From positions 62,001-126,000 of the forward strand of contig CANMCE010000002.1 of assembly GCA_947496235.1 (NCBI GenBank): a DNA stretch of 64,000 bases, read 5' to 3'. Below the pieces are notes generated by a model. The model was given only the letters and a program-made list of their open reading frames with translations, did not search any database and was not told the origin of the DNA. This document shows positions 36,787-44,373 of this stretch, in pieces. The stretch is from an uncultured Glaciecola sp. Its GTDB lineage: Bacteria; Pseudomonadota; Gammaproteobacteria; Enterobacterales; Alteromonadaceae. The translations under genes were made by a program, and so were the position numbers. The number at the start of each line of letters is the position of its first letter. The stretch's first letter is position 1.

Positions 36787-38132
36787 AACAGGCTAACACT
36801 AACGCTAACGCCCTAGAACTTGAGCTTCTGTGGTTGGCTGAGGTTTTGGATGCGCGGATTCAAGCCTATTTCTACGACCAGGGCGGCCCCTTACATTTTC
36901 AATTCGAAAAAGCTCAGCCACCTGATCTAGATCCTAGCTCTAATTTAGCCCGCCTGATTACTAAGTATTCACTAACGGCTGCGCAAAGGCTGGTTATTGC
37001 GTTAGTTATTGCGCCCTACATTCGACCGCAGTTGTTAGATGTGTTTTTTGTGCCTAACAAGTATATCCAACGAGGGCACACCGAATTTGGCGGCTTACAA
37101 GCGCAGGGGCACAGTGGCTTTATTCCGACCATAGAAACCGCGTTATTCGTACTTTGTGGCGATTGTCTTAACGAGAGATTCAATCTAACCCAAGAGTTCA
37201 CTCTATCCAGCGTACTGTTTACCCAAGGGATTATTGAACATGAGTCGCTAGGGCCTTTAGAACCTTGGACCAGTAGTGTTCTTACCATGCCTAAATCTAT
37301 GCTTGATCACCTCACCACTGGCGGGCCTTACGAACCTGCTTATGGAAAAGACTTTCCAGCCAAAAAAATTACGACCTCTCGCAAATGGGAAGAATTGGTA
37401 TTACCAGAAAGTTTACTCAGTCAATTAAGAGAAATTGCAGATTGGGTCACATATAGCCCTGTGTTAATGCAAGACTGGGGGATGGACAATAAGCTTTCAC
37501 CAGGTTACACGGCGTTGTTTTATGGGCCGCCGGGGACAGGAAAAACGTTTTCTGCGAGTTTACTAGGGTATTTGACCAACCGAGATGTGTACAAAATTGA
37601 CCTGAGTTTGTTGGTGTCGAAATATATTGGTGAAACCGAAAAGAATTTAGCCAAAGTATTTGATGCTGCCGAGCATAAAGGCTGGATTTTATTCTTTGAC
37701 GAAGCGGATGCCATTTTTGGTAAACGCACGCAAGTGGATGATGCAAAAGATAGATACGCGAACCAAGAAGTAAGCTATCTGTTGCAACGTATAGAGTCAT
37801 TTGATGGCATTGTCATATTGGCATCCAATTTAAAAGCCAACATAGATGATGCCTTTATCCGACGTTTCCAAAGCATTGTGGCTTTTCCTATGCCAAGTGC
37901 AGCTGAACGTTTAGCCATTTGGCAAGGGGCGTTTTCAGAAAAATCCAGACTGGATGATGATGTAGATTTAAGGCAGTTAGCCAAAAAATACGAAATAGCC
38001 GGTGGCACCATCATGAACATTGTTCGCTTTAGTAGCCTGAAGACCCTAAGCGAAGGCTCGAAAGTTATTAGGTTAGCCTCTATAGAGCAGGGGCTAAGGC
38101 GAGAGTTTGCCAAAGAAGGTAGACGCATATGA
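36753..38132 (+). CDS. eCIS AAA+ ATPase (Afp15-like)
   Basis: A 459-aa ATPase found in nearly all eCIS clusters. The N-terminal 200 residues are family-specific. The AAA core has Walker A GPPGTGKT (258-265), Walker B WILFFDEADAIFGKR (FFDEAD 314-319), sensor-1 IVILASNLKANID and the arginine-finger region DAFIRRFQSIVAFPMP. Afp15 is required for assembly and/or cargo loading of the particle. The ATG overlaps the tape-measure gene by 34 bases, and the stop overlaps the toxin gene by four bases. Confidence 0.93.
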   Translation: MDATTNSPNLVKQANTNANALELELLWLAEVLDARIQAYFYDQGGPLHFQFEKAQPPDLDPSSNLARLITKYSLTAAQRLVIALVIAPYIRPQLLDVFFVPNKYIQRGHTEFGGLQAQGHSGFIPTIETALFVLCGDCLNERFNLTQEFTLSSVLFTQGIIEHESLGPLEPWTSSVLTMPKSMLDHLTTGGPYEPAYGKDFPAKKITTSRKWEELVLPESLLSQLREIADWVTYSPVLMQDWGMDNKLSPGYTALFYGPPGTGKTFSASLLGYLTNRDVYKIDLSLLVSKYIGETEKNLAKVFDAAEHKGWILFFDEADAIFGKRTQVDDAKDRYANQEVSYLLQRIESFDGIVILASNLKANIDDAFIRRFQSIVAFPMPSAAERLAIWQGAFSEKSRLDDDVDLRQLAKKYEIAGGTIMNIVRFSSLKTLSEGSKVIRLASIEQGLRREFAKEGRRI

Positions 38133-41100
38133 TGCAGACGGCGAGTAAAACGAAAACTACCACAAAACGTGCTGACACTAGCGCGTCTGTGGTGTTTCGC
38201 TCCGCTGCCAACAAAGACAAAGAAAAAGATCCAGTTCAAGGCAAATTCTTCAAAGCTGCATTAAAACCAATGCGAGTTTCATCTCCTGATGATCCTGAAG
38301 AAAAGGAAGCCGACGCCACCGCAGATAAAGTCATGCGAATGGCCGAAAAAGAAGAAACACCAGTAAGTTCTTCTCAGCCAGCAATCTCGACCAAGAAGCA
38401 AGAGGAAGAAGATACCAGTATAAAACGTCAAACAATGCCTGAATTAGCGCGTAAAGCCCAAGGCAGCGTGAATATGAAAGCCAATGTGCAAGCGGACATA
38501 AATCGCGCAATGTCAGATGGAAGCCCTCTACCGTTGTCGGTTCGCAAATTTATGGAGCCCAGATTTAAAGCAGATTTTAGTAAGATAAAAATCCATACGG
38601 ATACAACCGCGGCTAAACTAAATCGCCGTTTGAGTGCAAAAGCATTTGCTTATAAAGAGCATGTATTTTTTGCTGAAAATCAGTTTAAACCTGACAGTAA
38701 AGATGGCAAACAGCTGATAGCACACGAACTCACTCACAGCATTCAGCAAGGTGCCGCGCCTCAACAGCAGCAATCTACCACCAAGCAAACAGAATCTACA
38801 GCAAAAACTACTAATAAGTCTTCCGCAACCACTAATTCTCCAGCATTATCACGGAAAGCAGAGGTTACTCACAGAACGCAACCTAGTATTCAACGTTTAG
38901 GTGTTCAAGACGCCTTGGACTTTTTTGCAGATGCTGCTTATCTCATTCCTGGTTTTCGCATGCTATGTATATTGCTGGGCAGAAATCCTATTAGTGGCAG
39001 CAGAGTTGAAAGAAGCGCAGCCAATATTTTAAGGGCCGTGGTCGAGTTTTTACCCGGCGGTATTATCATTACCACGGTGCTGGACCGCTATGGCCTTTTC
39101 GAACGAGCCGGTAATTGGATTAACGAACAACTAGACAGTTTAAATCTCACCTATGACAGCTTGTCTCGCTCTTTATCACGTTTTTTAGACAGTTTAAGTT
39201 GGAGCGATATTTTCGATTTGGATGGGGTTTGGCAAAGGGCTAAACGCATATTTACTGAACCTATAGATCGAATCGTCAGGTTTGCTCGGAACCTGTTCAA
39301 CACTATTAAACAGATGATAAAAGACGCGGTTTTGATCCCACTCGCACAATGGGCATCCCAAACCCGAGGTTGGGATTTATTATGCGCGGTGCTAGGACGA
39401 AACCCTATTACTGATGAAGTTGTTGAGCGCTCACCTGAAAATCTTATCGGTGGCTTCATGAAGTTTATTGGGCAAGAAGAAGTGTGGGAAAATATAAAGC
39501 GCGCAAATGCTATTCCTAGAGCTTGGGTCTGGTTTCAAACTGCTTTGGCCGGAATAAGTCGTTTGGTAAGGGGTATTCCACTCACCCTAATGCGAATATT
39601 CGAGGCACTACGCGTTGCAGATTTACTTAACATTCCCGAGGTTTTTGCTCGGATTTTGGGCACCTTTGCAAACTTTGCTATTAATTTTATTCGCTGGGCT
39701 GGTGGTACAGTAGCAGATTTACTCAAAATCATTTTTGAAGTCCTAGCGCCAGGGATGATGCCCTATCTTCGCAGAGCTAGAGGGTCGCTAATGTCTATTA
39801 TTAGAAACCCGATTGACTTTGTGAAAAACCTTATTCGAGCCGGCGTTTTAGGCTTTAGACAATTTGCCCAACGATTTTTACGCCATTTGCGAACAGGGTT
39901 TATCAATTGGTTGACAGGTTCTCTTGCAGGTACCGGCGTGCATATTCCGACCTCATTTTCATTGACCGAAATAATCAAATTTGTGCTTAGTGTGTTAGGT
40001 GTTACTTGGCAAAGAATTCGCCAGAAACTGGTGACGAAAGTGGGCGAGCCCGCAGTGACTGCTATGGAGCGAGGATTCGATATTGTAAGAAAGCTGGTAA
40101 CAGAAGGTCCTATGGCATTATGGGAGCAATTAAAAGAGACTCTGGCTAACTTACGAGATACTGCCATTGAACGTATTATGAATTTTGTGTTGGAACGAGT
40201 GGTTCAATCTGCTGTTACCCGCATCATATCTATGTTGAATCCAGCTGGTGCATTTATTCAAGCCATCATGGCCATTTACAACACCATCATGTTTTTTGTT
40301 GAGCGCATGAGAACCATAATCCAAGTTGCGCAATCTTTTCTTAATTCCATTATGGATATTGCAGCAGGTAGATTAGCCCCAGCAGCTGCTAGAGTTGAAC
40401 AAACATTGGCAGGCATGTTGAGCCTTGCGATTAGCTTTCTTGCACGTTTTATTGGGTTAGGCGGAATTTCTGGTCATATTAGTAGAATTCTAACGCGTAT
40501 TCGTGCACCAATAGATCGTGCATTGAATAGCGCTATTGATTGGGTGGTACGGCAAGCCAGAAGAATTGGTGGCTTTATAATGCAAGCCGGTGTGCCCAGA
40601 GATCCTCGCATTCGTTTACGACGAGGTTTAGATGCGGCTAAAGCCATTGTGCGAAGATTACCAACCAACGGGTTGGGGGAAGCTGTTATTGTTCGAGCAT
40701 TGAGGGTAATTAAAGAGCGCTATGGATTTCAGCAATTAATCCCCAGAATAAAAAATGGAAGTTGGTGGATATTTGCCAAAATTAATCCTGAACTAGATGA
40801 AAATTCAGGCAAGGCTGCAAACGGCGCTACAGAGCAGCAAGTGGCAGGAAATATGCCTGACATCGTAGATGTTTTAGATCCCAGTGACACATTGCTCATC
40901 AGGCAATATTCCAGAGAGCGACGCTCAGGGGAGTTTACCAATGCGATACACAACGGAAATCAAGTTACTCTGAGTAAAGTTGGATTTCAGCGAGATAACG
41001 AGTATGTGAAACAAGCTGTTGGTAGCCAACAAAGTGTCAAATACACAATTTCTGAAGCTAGCGATAAATACCCAACGCCGCCGCGAATAGTCGGCATAGT

Positions 41101-41605
41101 AGATAGCGGCAACCCAGAAGAAGCCACTACCTATGATCAGCATCGCCGCGCGTTTGGTACTACGAAAAGGCGTTGGTGGCGAGGTGATGAACCTACAAGC
41201 CCAAATGTTGCTTGGTTAATTGAAAAAGGTTGGTTATTGCCAGGTGACAAAAAAGGATTACAGTCGGGCACTCGCAAATGGCGTTTTATTCGCAATTTGT
41301 TCAATGCAGAAGAAGCAAAATTTTATGGTAACAAGTCGGCCAGTAAAGCCAATATGCTGGCTGCCTTTGATCAACATCCGAATAAATTTAGAGTTGAAAC
41401 CTTTTATCAAGCATGGGATCGCCGCATCGCAGAACAAACCGAAATTCATCATCTTCTTCCTCTAGATTTTGGCGGAACGAACAATCAAACCTTTATTCCA
41501 CTGTCCCGTGACATGCATACCAAAGACGGCAGTAAAAGTATTCATTTAGCTTTTTGGAATCCAATGAAACGCTGGTTATTAGGCTTACGTGGCGCGCAGG
41601 CCTAA
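38129..41605 (+). CDS. eCIS cargo candidate: DUF4157 protein with C-terminal HNH nuclease motif
   Basis: A 1158-aa modular protein. An N-terminal charged linker leads to a DUF4157 domain (about 120-207) with the zinc-protease-like motif HELTH (199-203). DUF4157 is a known marker of eCIS-associated effectors. The long middle contains two copies of a module (about 277-310 and 417-450) with LGRNPI and VER motifs, plus many amphipathic and hydrophobic helices (VLSVLGVTWQ, MLSLAISFLARFIGLGG). The C-terminal 54 residues read EIHHLLPLDFGGTNNQTFIPL with His-1107/1108, Asn-1118/1119 and His-1130, an HNH/ββα-metal nuclease-like motif. No immunity gene follows. Delivery of a DNase is inferred; activity is not shown. 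Confidence 0.88.
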   Translation: MMQTASKTKTTTKRADTSASVVFRSAANKDKEKDPVQGKFFKAALKPMRVSSPDDPEEKEADATADKVMRMAEKEETPVSSSQPAISTKKQEEEDTSIKRQTMPELARKAQGSVNMKANVQADINRAMSDGSPLPLSVRKFMEPRFKADFSKIKIHTDTTAAKLNRRLSAKAFAYKEHVFFAENQFKPDSKDGKQLIAHELTHSIQQGAAPQQQQSTTKQTESTAKTTNKSSATTNSPALSRKAEVTHRTQPSIQRLGVQDALDFFADAAYLIPGFRMLCILLGRNPISGSRVERSAANILRAVVEFLPGGIIITTVLDRYGLFERAGNWINEQLDSLNLTYDSLSRSLSRFLDSLSWSDIFDLDGVWQRAKRIFTEPIDRIVRFARNLFNTIKQMIKDAVLIPLAQWASQTRGWDLLCAVLGRNPITDEVVERSPENLIGGFMKFIGQEEVWENIKRANAIPRAWVWFQTALAGISRLVRGIPLTLMRIFEALRVADLLNIPEVFARILGTFANFAINFIRWAGGTVADLLKIIFEVLAPGMMPYLRRARGSLMSIIRNPIDFVKNLIRAGVLGFRQFAQRFLRHLRTGFINWLTGSLAGTGVHIPTSFSLTEIIKFVLSVLGVTWQRIRQKLVTKVGEPAVTAMERGFDIVRKLVTEGPMALWEQLKETLANLRDTAIERIMNFVLERVVQSAVTRIISMLNPAGAFIQAIMAIYNTIMFFVERMRTIIQVAQSFLNSIMDIAAGRLAPAAARVEQTLAGMLSLAISFLARFIGLGGISGHISRILTRIRAPIDRALNSAIDWVVRQARRIGGFIMQAGVPRDPRIRLRRGLDAAKAIVRRLPTNGLGEAVIVRALRVIKERYGFQQLIPRIKNGSWWIFAKINPELDENSGKAANGATEQQVAGNMPDIVDVLDPSDTLLIRQYSRERRSGEFTNAIHNGNQVTLSKVGFQRDNEYVKQAVGSQQSVKYTISEASDKYPTPPRIVGIVDSGNPEEATTYDQHRRAFGTTKRRWWRGDEPTSPNVAWLIEKGWLLPGDKKGLQSGTRKWRFIRNLFNAEEAKFYGNKSASKANMLAAFDQHPNKFRVETFYQAWDRRIAEQTEIHHLLPLDFGGTNNQTFIPLSRDMHTKDGSKSIHLAFWNPMKRWLLGLRGAQA

Positions 41606-41608
41606 TGT

Positions 41609-41640
41609 AGTGACGTTTATTACTACTGAGAATCGTCACT
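41609..41640 (+). terminator. Possible weak terminator after the eCIS operon
   Basis: A perfect 7-bp inverted repeat AGTGACG / CGTCACT (41609-41615, 41634-41640) with an 18-base loop lies just after the last eCIS gene, followed by a second small hairpin (GAGAT / ATCTC). Neither has a T-tract, so termination here is uncertain. Confidence 0.3.
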
Positions 41641-41807
41641 GAGATGGCAATCTCGCTCTTGATGAAATTTACGGATGTTTATATAGCTAGCGTATGGTCG
41701 AGCTGATTTAAATAGTAGTAACAAATAACAAAGCCTACGCTTGCGTAGAGTTTAGAATACGAGGCACTTTTTCAGTCAGGAGAAAAGCGCGTCTCTGGTT
41801 AAGTTTA

Positions 41808-42629
41808 CTACCAAATCAAAACTAATTTACCCACAATATTTTCTGCAGGTACCATTCCCCACATTCTACTGTCTCTTGAATTGTCTCGGTTATCACCCAT
41901 TACAAAATATGCATTTTCAGGAACCCTAAATTGAAAATTCCGGTTTGGGATGCCTTGTAATGAATATTGAACAGAATAAGGATTCTCTCCTAAATTCTCA
42001 ATATAGGTATTACCGTCGTCTCCTCTCGTTGTTTCAATCTTTACACCATTAATTGTAAGTTGTTTATTTGAAAACTCTACAATGTCACCAGGTATACCTA
42101 TTATTCTTTTTACAACTAGCATCGACTCGTTTGGTGGATATAGAACAAATACTTCGCCTCTTTTAGGCTTTTTTCTGGAATCAACTTCAGTACTCAACAC
42201 CTCGATTCCGAATGTTCCATAAAGACCATAACCTAACTTCGACACTACAATGTGGTCTCCAACGCTTAATGTTGGAAACATGGATTTAGATGGCATTTCG
42301 AATGGCTCATATAAGAAAGACCGGAAGGAAAATATGCTACTGACGAGTATAACCGGAATTATAAGCACTCCCCACCATTTGCTATACCATTTACGGCCAT
42401 CTTCAAAAATAACATTTTTTGCCATTTCAAAAGCATGAATGCAACAAACAATAGAGAGCATAAATCCCAATCCTGAATATCCAAGTTTTCTATTCAGGAC
42501 AAAGTCCAATATACCCGTTATTACAGCGGCTAAAAAGTATACCAATGCCCACTTAAATCTTGCCAAATATATAAAAGCTAAAGGGGGAAATAAGAACCCT
42601 AACACAGCAGAAAACCATTTGTTGGGCAT
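41808..42629 (-). CDS. lepB: Signal peptidase I
   Basis: Inner-membrane serine protease that removes Sec signal peptides, 273 aa. Several hydrophobic N-terminal segments (about 5-105) precede the catalytic domain. It has the nucleophile motif MPSKSMFPTLSVGD (Ser-116), Lys-174 in LVVKRIIGIPGD, and the GDNRDNSRDSRMWGMVP box. It is shaped like an extra, membrane-rich paralogue rather than the usual lepB between lepA and rnc, which are not here. Its position next to the eCIS island suggests an accessory copy; the particle proteins themselves lack signal peptides. Confidence 0.9.
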   Translation of the reverse strand: MPNKWFSAVLGFLFPPLAFIYLARFKWALVYFLAAVITGILDFVLNRKLGYSGLGFMLSIVCCIHAFEMAKNVIFEDGRKWYSKWWGVLIIPVILVSSIFSFRSFLYEPFEMPSKSMFPTLSVGDHIVVSKLGYGLYGTFGIEVLSTEVDSRKKPKRGEVFVLYPPNESMLVVKRIIGIPGDIVEFSNKQLTINGVKIETTRGDDGNTYIENLGENPYSVQYSLQGIPNRNFQFRVPENAYFVMGDNRDNSRDSRMWGMVPAENIVGKLVLIW

Positions 42630-42792
42630 GTAAGTTATTCCTTGGTTAACCTAACTTTGTTCATTAGATAGCTATCGCTTAAAAAATATTGTATATCGAA
42701 CTGTAATTCAGTGAAAATTTGTAAAGGTTAATTCCCAGCCTGTTTTTCCTTGTCTTTGACACAGTTCTGTATACTTTTCTAAGTTACACTTT

Positions 42793-42817
42793 AACGCCCC
42801 GAAGGGGGCGTTTTTTT
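42793..42817 (+). terminator. Strong Rho-independent terminator on the plus strand
   Basis: AACGCCCC (42793-42800), loop GAAG, GGGGCGTT (42805-42812) and a run of seven T form a textbook intrinsic terminator in the plus direction. No plus-strand gene precedes it within 1.1 kb apart from the eCIS operon. What it terminates is unclear. Confidence 0.85.
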
Positions 42818-42898
42818 GATTTAGCTATTAATAGCAGATCAAAAATCCATGTACCAGCACTTATATATTTAGCTGATATCTGAATGTCCTTGCAGATT

Positions 42899-43291
42899 TC
42901 AGGTAAGTTTTCTTTGGTTAAGCCAGGCATTAAGTGTTTTAACTTTGGCACTACACATTAAGGCCACAAATACTTTTGGCCAGTATATACCGAAAATTAC
43001 ACAACTTATTAATGAGATCAAGAGCAGTCTTAAGTCTTTTAGCCAAAGTGATAATGCCACCCCCGAAATACTTGACCAACCCCAAGGTGCTGCAAAGGAA
43101 AATAGAAAACCCAATGGTAAAACCGCAATCATTCCGAGAATGTCATCAATTGGTTGCCAATTTACATTTGCCTCAGAAACCTAGGTGTAGTCCCAATAAT
43201 ACAGCGATAGGATTGTCGCTACAAAAGCAACAATCAAGCTGCTTAGAATCCAATAAAGAAACACTTTTTTTCTATTTGCTTTAAATTCCAT
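42899..43291 (-). pseudogene. Small membrane protein interrupted by an in-frame amber codon
   Basis: Reading the minus strand from ATG 43291 gives 36 residues with one transmembrane segment (VFLYWILSSLIVAFVATILSLYYW), then a TAG at 43183-43181. The same frame continues without another stop for a further 93 residues with more hydrophobic segments (MIAVLPLGFLFSFAAPWGW, LLLISLISCVIFGIYWPKVFVAL), to TGA/TAA-type termination at 42899. Restoring one base would yield a single 130-residue membrane protein. A nonsense mutation is the simplest reading; two small genes or sequencing error are alternatives. Family not recognised. Confidence 0.6.
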
Positions 43292-43312
43292 TTTTATCTT
43301 TCAGCGAAAACA

Positions 43313-44116
43313 CTATTCCTTTTGACTTGGCGCGGCGCTGCTACCAGCTAAAATTCCGCCGTCGATATTAAGTTCGATTCCGGTAACATATTGAGATTCG
43401 TTACTGCCTAAATAAACTGCCGCATAAGCCACATCTTTTGGGGTGCCCATACGACCTAAAGGCACGTCAGATGACACCTGTTTAATTGCTTGTTCTCTCG
43501 CTTCGCCTTCACCTAACATGGCGTCCCACATGGGGGTTAATATTGCGCCGGGATGAATAGAATTACAGCGAATAGGATAGCCTTTTTGAGCACAATACAA
43601 GGCAACGGTTTTAGTGTGATTTCGCACTGCAGCCTTACTTGCGGCATAAGCTGCGGCTGCCGGAATACCAACAATACCCGAGCGTGATGAAATATTCACA
43701 ATACTTGCGCCATTGGAGTTTTTCATTAATCCTATTGCGGTTTTACAACCTAAAACCACTCCGTCAATGTTTACGCCATTAACTTTGTGCCAACTTTCCA
43801 TATCCAAATTCTCAGGATCATGGGGCCCTGAGGTTTCTAAAAAGCCAGTGATACCTGCATTGTTGACTAAAATATCCAATCCACCAAAGGTATCTGATAT
43901 TGATTTTGCCACCGTTTTCCAATCATCAGCGCTAGCAACATCTAAATGGAGGTAACTGGCGCAGTTACCAAGTTCACTTGTGCGTAGCATTCCGTCTTCA
44001 TCATTAACATCTGAAAGGATAACGTTTGCACCTTGCTCTATATACATGGAGGCAATACTTAAGCCAATGCCTCGGGCTGCCCCTGTCACCAAAGCTGTTT
44101 TACCCTGTAAACGCAA
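43313..44116 (-). CDS. SDR-family NAD(P)-dependent dehydrogenase
   Basis: Classical short-chain dehydrogenase/reductase, 267 aa. It has the TGxxxGxG motif TGAARGIG (about 11-18), NNAG (about 87-90), catalytic Ser in VNISSRSG, YAASKAA (YxxxK) and the C-terminal YVTGIELNIDGG. Asp at the end of the second strand (LSDVN) suggests NAD preference. It most resembles cyclopentanol or 3-hydroxysteroid dehydrogenase types; the substrate cannot be named. ATG 44116 is near GGAGAG. No operon partner. Confidence 0.9.
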   Translation of the reverse strand: MRLQGKTALVTGAARGIGLSIASMYIEQGANVILSDVNDEDGMLRTSELGNCASYLHLDVASADDWKTVAKSISDTFGGLDILVNNAGITGFLETSGPHDPENLDMESWHKVNGVNIDGVVLGCKTAIGLMKNSNGASIVNISSRSGIVGIPAAAAYAASKAAVRNHTKTVALYCAQKGYPIRCNSIHPGAILTPMWDAMLGEGEAREQAIKQVSSDVPLGRMGTPKDVAYAAVYLGSNESQYVTGIELNIDGGILAGSSAAPSQKE

Positions 44117-44373
44117 AATTGCTCTCCTTCTAAAGTATAAAAATCAAGCAATATCATAAACATTGCTAATTTGCCAAGCTTTACTGCCGATACCCTATGG
44201 GAATATATGGACGTTAGCCAGTAACGTTAATTAAACCCTATAGGTAAAGGTTTTCATTATCAGGTTAACAAAGTCAAATTAAAGTGAAATAAACTTACGC
44301 AGTAGAAATTTTTGTTGCCGTAATAAAAAACACTGAAGCACTATTACCTGCAGGGACTAAGAAATACAACCGG
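44117..44373. other. Divergent intergenic region
   Basis: About 260 bases between the SDR gene (minus) and the EAL-domain gene (plus). No ORF or structured RNA seen. Confidence 0.4.

Noticed and set aside
20062-41605. Prophage or T6SS interpretation of the tail-like cluster
   Set aside because: No terminase, portal, capsid, integrase or lysis genes, and no TssJ/L/M, TssE-K or ClpV. DUF4255, DUF5908, the tape-measure family, the AAA+ ATPase and DUF4157 point to an eCIS instead.
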